The position numbers and the translations under genes are program-made. From the NCBI RefSeq assembly GCF_000212855.1, contig NZ_GL890993.1, positions 38,683-102,682 of the forward strand: a stretch of DNA of 64,000 nucleotides, given 5' to 3'. The stretch comes from Streptococcus sanguinis SK355 (GTDB lineage: Bacteria; Bacillota; Bacilli; Lactobacillales; Streptococcaceae). Of this stretch, positions 51,905 through 62,103 are shown piece after piece (the stretch's first letter is position 1; the number at the start of each line of letters is the position of its first letter). A model generated the notes under the pieces. The model saw nothing but the letters and a program-made list of their open reading frames with translations. It ran no database searches and had not been told where the DNA came from.

Positions 51905-52764
51905 GCTTGACCTCCATGGAATGCTAATAGGGTAGCAAGTGTATCTCTCATATCACCACGCTTGACGATGGCATCTACAAAACCATGCTCCATGAGAAAT
52001 TCAGCCTTTTGAAAATCATCTGGCAGCTTCTCACGAACTGTGGACTCAATAACCCGACGACCGGCAAACCCAACAAGAGCCTGAGTTTCAGCCAGAATAA
52101 TATCACCCTCCATAGCAAAAGAGGCTGTGACACCACCAGTTGTCGGATCTGTCAAGACAGTCAAATAGAAGAGGCCTGCTGCGGAGTGACGCTGTACAGC
52201 AGCAGAGACCTTAGCCATCTGCATCAAACTCATAATGCCCTCCTGCATGCGGGCACCACCAGAAGCCGTAAACAGAACGACTGGCAATTTATGCTCTGTT
52301 GCATACTCAAAGAGGCGGGTAATCTTTTCACCCACTACTGTCCCCATAGATGCCATGATAAAGTTTGAATCCATGATTCCAAGAGCCGTTTTATGCCCCT
52401 TGATACTAGCCGTCCCAGTCAGAACCGCCTCATCCAACCCTGTCTTCTCGCGGGTAAGAGCTAATTTCTCCTGATAGTTAGGGAAGTTCAGAGGATCCTT
52501 GGTTTCAATTCCAGTGAACATCTCCTCAAAACTGTTCTCATCCACGGTTAGATTTAAGCGCTCATGAGCAGAAATACGGAAATTATAGCCACAGTTAGGG
52601 CACACACTGTCATTCCCAAGATCCTTTTGGTAAATGGTATGCTTACAACCTGGGCATTTCGAAAAGAGTTCGTCTGGTACCTCAGGCTTTGCTTGAGGCT
52701 TTTCCCGACTCGCTCGATTAGGATTGATACGGATATATTTATCCTTCTTTGAAAACAAAGCCAT
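51901..52764 (-). CDS. accD: Acetyl-CoA carboxylase carboxyltransferase beta subunit
   Basis: 287 residues. N-terminal zinc finger Cys37-xx-Cys40 ... Cys55-xx-Cys58, then the crotonase-type domain with [21 protein letters not shown] and [11 protein letters not shown]. Partner of accA. Upstream is a 99-bp gap to accC. Confidence 0.97.
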   Translation of the reverse strand: MALFSKKDKYIRINPNRASREKPQAKPEVPDELFSKCPGCKHTIYQKDLGNDSVCPNCGYNFRISAHERLNLTVDENSFEEMFTGIETKDPLNFPNYQEKLALTREKTGLDEAVLTGTASIKGHKTALGIMDSNFIMASMGTVVGEKITRLFEYATEHKLPVVLFTASGGARMQEGIMSLMQMAKVSAAVQRHSAAGLFYLTVLTDPTTGGVTASFAMEGDIILAETQALVGFAGRRVIESTVREKLPDDFQKAEFLMEHGFVDAIVKRGDMRDTLATLLAFHGGQA

Positions 52765-52815
52765 CGTTTACGTCTTCTCCTTTTCAAGATTTTATACTCA
52801 GGCACATCAAACAGC

Positions 52816-52852
52816 AAGAGCCGCTGTCTTTCGAGTTTACAGTGCAGCTCTT
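52816..52852 (-). repeat. Hairpin between accC and accD
   Basis: Minus strand AAGAGC(TGC)ACTGT ... ACAG(C)GGCTCTT; outer arms at 52846-52852 and 52816-52821. No T run follows, so it is not a terminator; it may stabilise or process the mRNA. Confidence 0.5.
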
Positions 52853-52863
52853 AAATGTCGTAT

Positions 52864-54231
52864 CTATTGTTTCTCTTGATAAGCCGGAAGGAACTTCTCC
52901 ATGAGAAAGGCTGTGTCATAATCACCAGCAATTACATTAGGATCTGAGATTAAGTCCAGTTGGAAGCCGCTGTTGGTTACAACACCATCAATTTCTAGTT
53001 CATAGAGTGCACGTTGCATCTTCATCAGAGCATCAAAACGATTTTCACCATGAACAATTATCTTCGCAATCATGCTATCGTAGTAAGGGGGGATGGTGTA
53101 GCCAGGATAGACGGCCGAATCCACACGCAGCCCCACTCCACCGCTTGGCAGATAAACATTTGAAATCTTACCAGGACTTGGCGCAAAGTTAAAGGCTGGA
53201 TTTTCAGCATTGATCCGACACTCAATCGCATGCCCTCGGATTTCCACATCATCCTGATTGAAAGACAGTTCTTGACCGTTTGCAATCTTGATTTGCTCTT
53301 TTACAATATCCACACCAGTGACAAACTCGGTCACTGGATGCTCAACCTGCACCCGAGTGTTCATCTCCATAAAGTAGAATTCACCCTTGGCTTCATCAAG
53401 CAGAAACTCAATTGTACCAGCATTTTCATAACCGACAGACTGAGCAGCCCGAACAGCTGCTTCACCAATCTTCTGACGCAAGGTTTTCCCAATTGCCACA
53501 GATGGACTTTCTTCTAGCACTTTCTGATTATTACGCTGCAAAGAGCAATCCCGCTCGCCCAAGTGGACCACATGCCCCTGCTGATCTGCCAGAATCTGCA
53601 CTTCAATATGGCGCGCTGGATAGATTACTCGCTCCATATACATGGCACCATTACCAAAAGCTGCTTTTGCTTCGCTAGAAGCAGACTCAAAGGCCGCTAC
53701 TAAATCCTCAGCCTTTTCAACCTTACGAATACCCTTGCCGCCGCCGCCAGCAGAAGCTTTAAGCATGACTGGATAGCCTATCTTTTCAGCGACTTCCAAG
53801 GCTTCTTCAGAAGTATGGACTTCTCCATCAGAACCTGGGATAACCGGTACTTTCGCCTTAATCATCTGAGCCCGAGCATTAATCTTGTCCCCCATCAGGT
53901 CCATAACAGCACCTGAAGGTCCAATAAACTTAATGCCGACTTCTTCGCACATAGTCGCAAATTTAGAGTTTTCGCTCAAAAAACCAAAACCAGGATGAAT
54001 GGCTTCTGCACCTGTCAGAACAGCAGCAGACAGGACTGCATTCATATTCAGATAAGAATCAGTGGACTTGGCTGGACCGATGCAGACGGCCTCATCAGCC
54101 AGTAAGGTATGGAGTGCTTCCTTGTCAGCCGTTGAATAAACAGCTACCGTATCAATTCCCAACTCGCGGGCTGCACGAATGATTCTGACCGCAATTTCCC
54201 CACGGTTAGCAATTAAAATTTTACGAAACAT
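52864..54231 (-). CDS. accC: Biotin carboxylase subunit of acetyl-CoA carboxylase
   Basis: 455 residues, ATP-grasp family. Biotin carboxylase N-domain ILIANRGEIAVRIIRAA, ATP-binding KASAGGGGKGIRKV, and the active site EMNTRVQVEHPVTEFVTGVD. It carboxylates biotin on AccB using ATP and bicarbonate. 18 bp after fabZ. Confidence 0.97.
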   Translation of the reverse strand: MFRKILIANRGEIAVRIIRAARELGIDTVAVYSTADKEALHTLLADEAVCIGPAKSTDSYLNMNAVLSAAVLTGAEAIHPGFGFLSENSKFATMCEEVGIKFIGPSGAVMDLMGDKINARAQMIKAKVPVIPGSDGEVHTSEEALEVAEKIGYPVMLKASAGGGGKGIRKVEKAEDLVAAFESASSEAKAAFGNGAMYMERVIYPARHIEVQILADQQGHVVHLGERDCSLQRNNQKVLEESPSVAIGKTLRQKIGEAAVRAAQSVGYENAGTIEFLLDEAKGEFYFMEMNTRVQVEHPVTEFVTGVDIVKEQIKIANGQELSFNQDDVEIRGHAIECRINAENPAFNFAPSPGKISNVYLPSGGVGLRVDSAVYPGYTIPPYYDSMIAKIIVHGENRFDALMKMQRALYELEIDGVVTNSGFQLDLISDPNVIAGDYDTAFLMEKFLPAYQEKQ

Positions 54232-54249
54232 GGTGAAAGCTCCTTTTAT

Positions 54250-54672
54250 CTACTGGCCAATCGCAAAGGTCAAAGTACCGCTGGCTGCAAGTTTTCCGTC
54301 AACTTCTGCTTTCGCCTCTACAACCGCAATCGTTCCGCGGCGCTTGACAAACTTAGCTGTCATAATCAGCTGGTCACCTGGTACAACTTGCTTCTTGAAC
54401 TTAACCTTGTCCATGCCAGCGTAGAAGACCAGTTTGCCCTTATTTTCTTCTTTAGACAATTCCAGCACACCGGCTGTTTGAGCCAGAGCTTCCATAATCA
54501 AGACACCTGGCATAACCGGGTATTGAGGAAAATGTCCGTTAAAGAATGGCTCATTGACTGTCACATTTTTCAGAGCAACGATCTCATCTTCACTAACTTC
54601 CAAAACGCGGTCTACCAAAAGCATTGGGTAGCGGTGTGGAAGTGCTTCTTTTATTGCATTAATATCAATCAT
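54250..54672 (-). CDS. fabZ: 3-hydroxyacyl-ACP dehydratase
   Basis: 140 residues, hot-dog fold. Active-site His in [13 protein letters not shown] (about 10-22) and Glu in [14 protein letters not shown]. It dehydrates 3-hydroxyacyl-ACP in the elongation cycle. It overlaps accB by 4 bp. In streptococci FabZ works beside FabM, the isomerase that creates unsaturation. Confidence 0.97.
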   Translation of the reverse strand: MIDINAIKEALPHRYPMLLVDRVLEVSEDEIVALKNVTVNEPFFNGHFPQYPVMPGVLIMEALAQTAGVLELSKEENKGKLVFYAGMDKVKFKKQVVPGDQLIMTAKFVKRRGTIAVVEAKAEVDGKLAASGTLTFAIGQ

Positions 54673-55157
54673 TTGATGCGTACCAGCCCTTTCCCAAATT
54701 CAACCATTTCTTCATTCTGAACCAGAATTTCTGTAACCAGACCATCTTTAGGTGCTGGAACTTCATTCATGACCTTCATCGCTTCAATAATCATAAGGGT
54801 TTGACCTTTTTTAACTTGGTCTCCAACAGATACAAACGGCGGCTTATCTGGACCAGCTGCTAAGTAAGCTACACCAACCAAAGGACTTTCTACAACATCA
54901 CCTTCAGCAGCAGGTGCCGGAGCTTCTGAAGCTGTCTCTGGCTCTGCAGGCGGAGCTGCTTGAGGAGTTGGCTCAATCACAGGCGCACTCGTAGCCTGCA
55001 AAGGTGCAACAATTGGAGCAGCACTTGCTGTTGGAACTGGAGCCTGACCTTCATTCTTACTAAAAGTCAGCTCATCGCTCTGATTTTTGTAAGAAAACTC
55101 ACGCAGACTAGACTGGTCAAACTGCGCCATTAAATCTTTAATTTCGTTGATATTCAT
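54669..55157 (-). CDS. accB: Biotin carboxyl carrier protein of acetyl-CoA carboxylase
   Basis: 162 residues. N-terminal helix, Ala/Pro/Glu linker (about 38-88), and a biotinyl domain with the biotinylated Lys128 in EAMKVM. It shuttles carboxyl-biotin between AccC and AccAD. 6 bp after fabF. Confidence 0.96.
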   Translation of the reverse strand: MNINEIKDLMAQFDQSSLREFSYKNQSDELTFSKNEGQAPVPTASAAPIVAPLQATSAPVIEPTPQAAPPAEPETASEAPAPAAEGDVVESPLVGVAYLAAGPDKPPFVSVGDQVKKGQTLMIIEAMKVMNEVPAPKDGLVTEILVQNEEMVEFGKGLVRIK

Positions 55158-55163
55158 AGGTTT

Positions 55164-56396
55164 TTAAGCCTCCCAGCGTTTAAAGGCAAGAACGGCATTG
55201 TGGCCGCCAAAGCCAAATGTATTAGAAATCGCATAAGGGATTTCCTGTTCCTTACCTTGACCGTAAATAACGTTGGCTTCAATATAGTCTGGAAGCTCTG
55301 TTGTACCAGCTGTTTTGGGCACATAGCTATGACGCATTGCTTCAATCGTTGCAATAGCCTCAACTGCGCCCGCTGCACCGAGCAGGTGTCCTGTAAAGGA
55401 TTTAGTAGAAGACACTGCTACATCTTTACCAAAGACGGAAACAATGGCTCCGCTTTCGCCTTTTTCGTTAGCAGGGGTTGATGTACCGTGAGCATTGACA
55501 TAAGCCACATCTTTTGGCTCAATTTCAGCTTCTTCAACCGCTTGTTTGATAGCCTTGATAGCTCCCAAACCTTCTGGATGCGGAGAAGTCATATGGTAAG
55601 CGTCACAAGTATGGCCGTATCCTACCACCTCAGCCAAGATAGTAGCTCCGCGTTTCTCAGCATGTTCCAAACTTTCCAGAACCAGCATACCAGAACCTTC
55701 ACCCATGACAAAACCATTGCGGTCCTTGTCAAAAGGAATAGAAGCGCGTTTAGGATCTTCTGTGGTAGAAAGAGCAGTCAGAGCTTGGAAACCAGCAATC
55801 GCAAATGGTGTAATAGAAGCCTCTGAACCACCGACCAGCATCACATCTTGATAACCGAATTTAATTGAGCGGAAAGCTTCACCAATCGCATCGTTTGCTG
55901 AGGCACAAGCCGTATTGACAGACTTACAGATTCCATTGGCTCCAAAGCGCATCGCTACATTTCCTGCACCCATATTTGGCAAAGCTTTTGGCAGGGTCAA
56001 AGGTTTGATACGTTTAGGACCTTTTTCATGCAAGCGAACAACCTGTTCTTCAATTTCCTGAATCCCGCCGATACCTGAAGCTACAATGACACCAAAGCGA
56101 TCCTTATCCAGGGCATCTACATCTAAGTGAGCATTGTTGACCGCTTCTTGAGAAGCATAAAGCGCATAAAGAGTGTAATTATCATAACGGTTAGTATCCT
56201 TTTTGACAAAATATTTATCAAAAGGGAAATCCTGAATTTCCGCCGCATTGTGAACACTATATTCACTATGATCAAATTTAGTAATTGGACCGATTCCAAT
56301 GTTGCCTTCTTTTAAATTATTCCAGAATTCTTCTGGAGTATTCCCGATAGGTGAAGTTAAGCCGTATCCTGTTACAACAACTCGATTAAGTTTCAT
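55164..56396 (-). CDS. fabF: 3-oxoacyl-ACP synthase II
   Basis: 410 residues, thiolase fold. Active-site Cys164 in NTACASANDAIGEA, His residues in NAHGTSTPANE and FTGHLLGAAG. It elongates acyl-ACP with malonyl-ACP. It follows fabG by 64 bp, which contains an RBS but no clear promoter. Confidence 0.97.
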   Translation of the reverse strand: MKLNRVVVTGYGLTSPIGNTPEEFWNNLKEGNIGIGPITKFDHSEYSVHNAAEIQDFPFDKYFVKKDTNRYDNYTLYALYASQEAVNNAHLDVDALDKDRFGVIVASGIGGIQEIEEQVVRLHEKGPKRIKPLTLPKALPNMGAGNVAMRFGANGICKSVNTACASANDAIGEAFRSIKFGYQDVMLVGGSEASITPFAIAGFQALTALSTTEDPKRASIPFDKDRNGFVMGEGSGMLVLESLEHAEKRGATILAEVVGYGHTCDAYHMTSPHPEGLGAIKAIKQAVEEAEIEPKDVAYVNAHGTSTPANEKGESGAIVSVFGKDVAVSSTKSFTGHLLGAAGAVEAIATIEAMRHSYVPKTAGTTELPDYIEANVIYGQGKEQEIPYAISNTFGFGGHNAVLAFKRWEA

Positions 56397-56460
56397 ATTG
56401 AGCTCCTTTATTTAGATGAATCAACTGATTTTATACTCGTTAATATTCAAAAACTTTGAC

Positions 56461-57195
56461 TTACTGCATAGTAAATCCGCCATCAATCGTGAGGACTTGT
56501 CCTGTCAGATATTCTTGACCAGCCAAGAAGAGCGCAACATCTGCAACTTCTTCTGGAGTACCAAAACGCTTCATTGGAATGAGTGCCAGAGACGCAGCCT
56601 TTACTTTTTCTGGAAGTACATCTGTCATATCAGATGCGATAAAGCCAGGGGCAATACAGTTGACACGGATATTACGCGCTGCTACCTCACGGGCAACTGA
56701 TTTAGAAAAACCAATCAGACCAGCCTTGGAAGCTGCATAGTTAGCCTGACCGACATTCCCTGCCAGACCAACGACACTTGACAAACTGATGATAGCACCC
56801 TGACGAGCTTTTGTCATCGGTTTCAGGACTGATTGCGTCATATTGAATGCCCCAGTAAGATTCACTTTCAGCACCCGCTCAAAATCTTCTTCCGTCATTT
56901 TCAGCATGAGCTTATCACGTGTAATACCAGCGTTATTGATCAGTACATCAACAGATCCCAAAGCCGCAACGGCTTCTTCTACCATTCGCTGTGCATCTTC
57001 AGCTTTGGAAACATCTCCAATAACAGTTACAACTTTCCCAGAATAGCCGGCAAATCCAGCCAAAACATCATCAGAAATCTCCGCTAGTCCGTTTAAAATG
57101 ATATTGGCACCGACACTAGCAAATTTATGCGCAATTGCCAATCCAATTCCGCGAGCGGACCCAGTAATTAATACATTCTTGTTTTGTAATTCCAT
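56461..57195 (-). CDS. fabG: 3-oxoacyl-ACP reductase
   Basis: 244 residues, short-chain dehydrogenase. NADPH motif TGSARGIG (11-18), catalytic Ser in ISLSSVVG, Tyr and Lys in ANYAASKAG (about 149-157). It reduces 3-oxoacyl-ACP. 12 bp after fabD. Confidence 0.97.
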   Translation of the reverse strand: MELQNKNVLITGSARGIGLAIAHKFASVGANIILNGLAEISDDVLAGFAGYSGKVVTVIGDVSKAEDAQRMVEEAVAALGSVDVLINNAGITRDKLMLKMTEEDFERVLKVNLTGAFNMTQSVLKPMTKARQGAIISLSSVVGLAGNVGQANYAASKAGLIGFSKSVAREVAARNIRVNCIAPGFIASDMTDVLPEKVKAASLALIPMKRFGTPEEVADVALFLAGQEYLTGQVLTIDGGFTMQ

Positions 57196-57207
57196 GATGA
57201 TTCCTCA

Positions 57208-58128
57208 TTATTTTTCTAGAAGAGCATTTAAACTTTCTACATCTTCAACTTGGCGGACATCCGCAGACTTATCAATTTTCTTAATAAAACCAGACAGAAC
57301 TTTGCCAGGACCAATTTCGACAAACTCAGTCACACCAGCTTCCTGCATTTTAGCAATGCTGTCATAAAAGCGCACCGGTTCCATTACCTGACGAGTCAAA
57401 AGCTCTCTGACTCTCTCTTTTTCCATCACAGTTGCTTCTGTATTTCCGACTAATGGCCGCACAAAATCTGAAAACTCAACTGTTTCCAAGACTTCTGCCA
57501 ATCGTTCGCTGGCTGGCTTTAAAAGCGCCGTATGGAAAGGTCCAGATACATTGAGTGGGATTAAGCGCTTGACACCGGCATCTTTCAAAAGCTCCACAGC
57601 CTTGTCCACCGCTGCTACTTCTCCGCCAATAACGATTTGACTAGGCGTATTATAATTAGCTGGTGAGACTACACCAATAGCACTTGCTTCTTGACAGACC
57701 GCTTCGATGAGAGAAACCTCAGCATTTAAAACTGCAACCATCTTCCCTGAGCCAGCTGGAGCCGCCTCTTCCATAAAGCTGCCACGCTTAGCAACCAAGG
57801 CCACCGCCGTCTTAAAATCAAGGGCGCCCGCAGCCACCAAGGCCGAATATTCTCCAAGAGAGAGACCAGCTACCATGTCAGGCTCTATTCCCTTATCAGC
57901 TAAGAGGCGATAAATAGCTACTGAAGTCGTTAAAATAGCCGGTTGCGTATAGCGAGTTTGATTGAGCTTTTCCTCATCCTGATCGATTAAAGCTCGGACA
58001 TCATAGCCTAGAACTTGGCTAGCCTCATCAAAAGTTGACCGCACAAGCTCATACTGATCATAAAGCTCGCGCCCCATTCCAAGGTACTGCGCTCCCTGAC
58101 CGGCAAAGAGAAAGGCTCTTTTAGTCAT
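57208..58128 (-). CDS. fabD: Malonyl-CoA:ACP transacylase
   Basis: 306 residues. Active-site Ser90 in GLSLGEYSA and His in SGPFHTALLKPA. It loads malonyl onto ACP. Overlaps fabK by 8 bp. Confidence 0.97.
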   Translation of the reverse strand: MTKRAFLFAGQGAQYLGMGRELYDQYELVRSTFDEASQVLGYDVRALIDQDEEKLNQTRYTQPAILTTSVAIYRLLADKGIEPDMVAGLSLGEYSALVAAGALDFKTAVALVAKRGSFMEEAAPAGSGKMVAVLNAEVSLIEAVCQEASAIGVVSPANYNTPSQIVIGGEVAAVDKAVELLKDAGVKRLIPLNVSGPFHTALLKPASERLAEVLETVEFSDFVRPLVGNTEATVMEKERVRELLTRQVMEPVRFYDSIAKMQEAGVTEFVEIGPGKVLSGFIKKIDKSADVRQVEDVESLNALLEK

Positions 58129-59095
58129 TTCTAGTTACTCCTGCCCAACGTTTTGCCTCCTGCTGAATCTTCTCAGCAGCACCATAGTAGATATCTTTGA
58201 GGATTTCTTCGACTGTTTCTTCCTTACTGATTAAACCAGCAATTTGACCAGACATGACGGAACCATTTTCCACATCTCCACGAACAACCGCATTAGCCAA
58301 AGCACCAGCTCCAAGATTTTCAAAAACAGTCAAATCTGGATTTTCTTGCTTGAAGGCTTCTTTTTCTGCCTTTTCGAAATCACGCGTCAGCTTATTCTTA
58401 ATAGCACGAACCGCATGACCGAAATGCTGGGCAGAGATAGTCGTATCAATATCGCGGGCCTTCAAAATCATGTCCTTGTAGTTCTGATGGGCATTGGATT
58501 CCTTAGCGACGACAAAGCGAGTTCCGACCTGAACGGCCTCGGCTCCCAGCATAAATCCAGCTGCAGCCCCAGAACCATCCGCAATACCACCGGCAGCAAT
58601 AACCGGAATGCTAACTGCTTCTGCAACCTGACGAACCAAGGACATGGTAGTCAATTTCCCGATGTGGCCACCAGCTTCCATACCTTCTGCGATGACTGCA
58701 TCCGCACCGATTTTTTCCATCCGCTTAGCCAAGGCTACACTTGGCACAACAGGGATAACTGTAATCCCCGCTTCATGGAAACGAGCCATGTGCTTGCTTG
58801 GATTACCCGCACCAGTTGTTACTACTTTTACTCCCTCTTCAATGACGAGATCCACAATGTCGTCTGCAAAAGGAGAAAGGAGCATGATGTTAACTCCGAA
58901 AGGACGGTCCGTCAAAGACTTAATCTTGTCAATATTAGCCTTTACCACTTCCTTGGGTGCATTTCCGCCACCGATGATACCAAGACCGCCAGCTTTTGAA
59001 ACCGCGCCAGCCAAGTCACCATCAGCAACCCAGGCCATCCCGCCTTGGAAAATAGGATAATCAATATTCAATAATTCTGTAATACGTGTTTGCAT
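58121..59095 (-). CDS. fabK: Enoyl-ACP reductase (FMN-dependent, FabK type)
   Basis: 324 residues, TIM barrel of the nitronate-monooxygenase-like FabK family. N-terminal DYPIFQGGMAWVADGDLAGAVSKAGGLGIIGGGNAP, GMEAGGHIG and IAAGGIADG are characteristic. FabK is the triclosan-resistant enoyl reductase of streptococci; no fabI is in this window. Confidence 0.97.
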   Translation of the reverse strand: MQTRITELLNIDYPIFQGGMAWVADGDLAGAVSKAGGLGIIGGGNAPKEVVKANIDKIKSLTDRPFGVNIMLLSPFADDIVDLVIEEGVKVVTTGAGNPSKHMARFHEAGITVIPVVPSVALAKRMEKIGADAVIAEGMEAGGHIGKLTTMSLVRQVAEAVSIPVIAAGGIADGSGAAAGFMLGAEAVQVGTRFVVAKESNAHQNYKDMILKARDIDTTISAQHFGHAVRAIKNKLTRDFEKAEKEAFKQENPDLTVFENLGAGALANAVVRGDVENGSVMSGQIAGLISKEETVEEILKDIYYGAAEKIQQEAKRWAGVTRND

Positions 59096-59169
59096 AATAC
59101 CTTCCTTTTATCATTGCTTAAGTAATAGCTTGATCTCAAACTACCACATGCTAGATGTATTTTCTTTAC

Positions 59170-59182
59170 TTTGACAGTCAAA
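59170..59182 (-). promoter_or_regulatory. FabT-like box upstream of fabK
   Basis: Perfect palindrome TTTGAC-A-GTCAAA in the acpP-fabK gap. It overlaps a candidate -35 box (TTGACT, minus) whose -10 is poor. Confidence 0.65.
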
Positions 59183-59199
59183 CTATTACCTAAACAAGA

Positions 59200-59221
59200 G
59201 AGAATATCTTTCGATACTCTC
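59200..59221 (-). terminator. Hairpin after acpP, possible partial terminator
   Basis: GAGAGTATC-GAAA-GATATTCTC (one G-T pair) followed by TCTTGTTT. It may end part of the acpP transcripts, in line with the need for more acpP than fabK mRNA. Confidence 0.5.
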
Positions 59222-59231
59222 AGTTACTTGC

Positions 59232-59456
59232 TTATTTAGTTTTTTCTTCTACATAAGCAACCAAATCACCAACTGTGTTCAAACCTTCTTCAGTTTCGAT
59301 TTGGATGTCAAATGCATCTTCAATTTCTGAAATCACTTGGAACAAGTCCAATGAATCTGCTTCAAGATCATCGAAAGTTGACTCAAGAGTAACTTCTGAT
59401 GGCTCTTTGCCAAGTTCTTCAACGATAATTTCTTGTACTTTTTCAAATACTGCCAT
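59232..59456 (-). CDS. acpP: Acyl carrier protein
   Basis: 74 residues, acidic. The phosphopantetheine Ser35 is in [10 protein letters not shown]. It carries growing acyl chains through the Fab enzymes. RBS AAAGGAG. It lies 55 bp after fabH and 136 bp before fabK. Confidence 0.97.
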   Translation of the reverse strand: MAVFEKVQEIIVEELGKEPSEVTLESTFDDLEADSLDLFQVISEIEDAFDIQIETEEGLNTVGDLVAYVEEKTK

Positions 59457-59511
59457 GGATAGACTCCTTTAAAAATAATATATTTTTTATCATGTGTTTC
59501 CACTTGATTAA

Positions 59512-60486
59512 CTAAATTGTAACAATAAGCGTGCCCCATGTCAAACCTCCACCGAAACCTGACATCAAAATTGTCTGATTTCCGTTCAGTTTGATCAGTC
59601 CTTGCTCGACACACTCAGATAATAAAATCGGGATGCTAGCTGCACTAGTATTACCATATTCCATCATGTTGGCCGGAAGTTTCTCCCGAGCAACACCAAG
59701 CTTCTTAGCCATTTTATCCAAAATACGGATATTGGCCTGATGCAGCAACAGAAAATCCAAATCTTCCGCTGAAAGCTGACTGCTTTCGATGGTTTCTTTG
59801 ATAGAACGAGCAACATCACGAATAGCAAAATCGAAAATAGCTCTACCGTCCATTGTCAGATAAGGCTGATTCTCACCTTTTTCAGAAAAAGGTGAAGCCA
59901 AACCGATTTTTCCGCAGGTCAGACTATCTCCGCGAGATCCGTCCGTAAACTGACTTTCTGACAAAAAATGCTGTTCTGAAGCACTTTCCAACAGGACACC
60001 ACCAGCACCATCTCCAAAGAGAACCGCTGTTGAACGATCCGACCAATCTACAGTCTTAGAGAGCGTCTCACTTCCTATGACTAGACCTTTTTGATAACGG
60101 CCTGAAGAAATAAATTTTTCCCCAGTAGATAGTGCGAAGATAAAGCCACTACAGGCTGCCGTCAAATCAAAGGCAAAGGCATTCTTAGCACCGATGTTTG
60201 CCTGTACTCTAGCAGCTGTTGAAGGCATTAAAGAATCCGGCGTAATGGTGGCAACAATGATAAAGTCAAGGTCTTGAGCAGAAATCCCTGACTTTTGCAG
60301 CAAATTCTCTGCTACTTTTGTAGCTAAATCACTGGTCGTTTCATCTGACGATAAATGGCGGTTTTTAATCCCAGTTCGACTTGAAATCCACTCATCACTG
60401 GTATCCATAATCTCGGCTAGATCATCATTGCTGACAACCTGACGGGGAGCATAATGAGCCACCTGGCTAATCTTAGCATAGTTCAT
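59512..60486 (-). CDS. fabH: 3-oxoacyl-ACP synthase III
   Basis: 324 residues. Active-site Cys112 in [11 protein letters not shown], His in LLHQANIRI, Asn in [11 protein letters not shown]. It starts fatty-acid synthesis by joining acetyl-CoA or another primer with malonyl-ACP. It starts within 1 bp of the fabT stop. Confidence 0.97.
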   Translation of the reverse strand: MNYAKISQVAHYAPRQVVSNDDLAEIMDTSDEWISSRTGIKNRHLSSDETTSDLATKVAENLLQKSGISAQDLDFIIVATITPDSLMPSTAARVQANIGAKNAFAFDLTAACSGFIFALSTGEKFISSGRYQKGLVIGSETLSKTVDWSDRSTAVLFGDGAGGVLLESASEQHFLSESQFTDGSRGDSLTCGKIGLASPFSEKGENQPYLTMDGRAIFDFAIRDVARSIKETIESSQLSAEDLDFLLLHQANIRILDKMAKKLGVAREKLPANMMEYGNTSAASIPILLSECVEQGLIKLNGNQTILMSGFGGGLTWGTLIVTI

Positions 60487-60926
60487 TATTTCAAATCCTC
60501 TAGGAAACTATATAAATTTTGCAGACCCTTTTGCATCACTTGTCTCTCTTCTGGACTCATCCCATCCACTACCTGCATGACCATGCGGTTGTGGAATCGC
60601 TTGTGAAGACGATACAAAAGCCGCCCATTCTTTGTCAAATTCAGATGCACCACACGACGGTCAACTTCCGACCGACGCCGCTCAATATACCCCTTACGCT
60701 CCAGATTATTCAAACTAGTCGTAACAGTCCCCAAAGTAACCATCAATTCTCGTGATATATCACTTGGAGTAGCATTTGGGGTTGTGCCGATAACATCTAT
60801 CGTATGCATTTCCTTAATGGAGACATCGTTGAAGCGACTGCTTCTTAGGCTCGATTCTTCAATAACCAAGACATTATTGAAAATAGACGTTAAGTAATCA
60901 TTTACTAACTGAAAATTCAAAACCAT
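60486..60926 (-). CDS. fabT: MarR-family fatty-acid synthesis repressor FabT
   Basis: 146 residues, winged helix. DNA-recognition helices in [33 protein letters not shown], then the wing [11 protein letters not shown]. FabT, aided by long-chain acyl-ACP, represses the fab genes. Two FabT-like boxes stand just upstream. Position between fabM and fabH is the standard one. Confidence 0.95.
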   Translation of the reverse strand: MVLNFQLVNDYLTSIFNNVLVIEESSLRSSRFNDVSIKEMHTIDVIGTTPNATPSDISRELMVTLGTVTTSLNNLERKGYIERRRSEVDRRVVHLNLTKNGRLLYRLHKRFHNRMVMQVVDGMSPEERQVMQKGLQNLYSFLEDLK

Positions 60927-60944
60927 ACCTCCTTAAGAAAATAC

Positions 60945-60985
60945 TTTGACAATCAAATTTTATCAGATGGAAAAACAATTTGCAA
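60945..60985 (-). promoter_or_regulatory. fabT promoter and FabT-like box
   Basis: Minus strand: TTGCAA (60980-60985), 17-bp spacer, TGA-TAAAAT (-10 at 60957-60962). The box TTTGATTGTCAAA (60945-60957) abuts the -10, suggesting autorepression. Confidence 0.7.
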
Positions 60986-61001
60986 GCTTTTTTGAAAATT
61001 A

Positions 61002-61016
61002 ATTTGATTTTCAAAT
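61002..61016. promoter_or_regulatory. FabT-like box between fabT and fabM
   Basis: ATTTGA-TTT-TCAAAT, a perfect 6-bp-arm palindrome 17 bp upstream of the fabT -35 region. Confidence 0.6.
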
Positions 61017-61061
61017 ATTTTCGTAAACAACTTGCAAAATAAGCAACTTTGAACCAATACA

Positions 61062-61853
61062 TTATTTACCTGTGAAGTTTGGACGACGCTTCTCAGAGTA
61101 TGCCCGAACTCCCTCTTTGAAATCTTCTGTGAAAGCCAGCGATTTCTGAAGCTCCAATTCTAGCTCAGCATACTCAGACCAGCCGCCAAACAAACTCTTC
61201 CAGACCATTTCTTTCATGGCTCTGTAAGAATTCAGAGAACCGCGTTTGAGCTTCTTCAGCAACTGTTCCGTTGCTTTTTCCAATTTCTCTGCTTCACAGA
61301 CTTTATAAAGCAAGCCATAATCCAGAGCTTTCTCTGCAGTCAGAGCTTCACCAGTCATAACCAGATGGGTCGCCCGAGTCACCCCGATAGCACGAGTCAG
61401 TAAGAAAAGACCGCCAGCATCTGGCGCCAGACCAACCCCAACAAAGGCCTGAATGAAGCGGGATTTTTCAGTGGCAATACAGAAATCTGCTGCAACGACC
61501 ATATTAGCAGCCGCACCAGCAACAGGACCATCAACACTCATGATAACTGGCTTAGGCAGACGTTTCATAGCAAAAGAAATATCATTCACCAGTTCGGCGA
61601 TTTTCACCAAGGATTGGACGTCATCATCACTAACAGCTCTCTGCATCTCAGCCAAGTCACCACCTACTGAAAAAACCTTACCATTCGCATTGATAACTAA
61701 AAATTTGACGGACTCATCCTTTGCAGCAAGTTCAATAGCCTCTAAAATTTCCTCACACATAGGAATATTAAAGCCATTTGAAACTTCAGGACGATTAAAA
61801 GTAATCGTTGCTACCTCATCTGCTACATGATAGAGAATTCCATTAAATGTCAT
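61062..61853 (-). CDS. fabM: trans-2-decenoyl-ACP isomerase FabM
   Basis: 263 residues, crotonase/enoyl-CoA hydratase fold. Typical are [27 protein letters not shown] and [18 protein letters not shown]. FabM isomerises trans-2 to cis-3 decenoyl-ACP and makes unsaturated fatty acids. It leads the cluster with its own promoter; 135 bp to fabT. Confidence 0.94.
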   Translation of the reverse strand: MTFNGILYHVADEVATITFNRPEVSNGFNIPMCEEILEAIELAAKDESVKFLVINANGKVFSVGGDLAEMQRAVSDDDVQSLVKIAELVNDISFAMKRLPKPVIMSVDGPVAGAAANMVVAADFCIATEKSRFIQAFVGVGLAPDAGGLFLLTRAIGVTRATHLVMTGEALTAEKALDYGLLYKVCEAEKLEKATEQLLKKLKRGSLNSYRAMKEMVWKSLFGGWSEYAELELELQKSLAFTEDFKEGVRAYSEKRRPNFTGK

Positions 61854-61908
61854 TTCAGCTCCATTCCCGACCCGATCTCAAATCAGCCGTTTTGTTTTAT
61901 TATTAAAT

Positions 61909-61928
61909 AATTTGACATTCAAATTATA
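61909..61928 (-). promoter_or_regulatory. fabM -10 box and FabT-like operator
   Basis: Minus strand TATAAT at 61923-61928 with TTTATG 17 bp upstream. The palindrome AATTTGA-CAT-TCAAATT (61909-61925) overlaps the -10 box. Confidence 0.7.
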
Positions 61929-62050
61929 CACAACTTATATTTTATCATAAAATATAAAAGAAAGGAAATAAAAAATGGGAAAAATTAGATGCTCTTCAAA
62001 TTTGAAGTGTAAAAGTAATAATTTGGATAAAAATAGTATAAAAACTGCGT

Positions 62051-62079
62051 TTGAATAATTTTCAGAATTTTGTTATAAT
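62051..62079 (+). promoter_or_regulatory. Promoter of the aspartate kinase gene
   Basis: TTGAAT (62051-62056), 17-bp spacer, TATAAT (62074-62079), preceded by TGT (extended -10). Confidence 0.75.
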
Positions 62080-62103
62080 TTTTAAAATAAGATAGGAGAA
62101 CCA

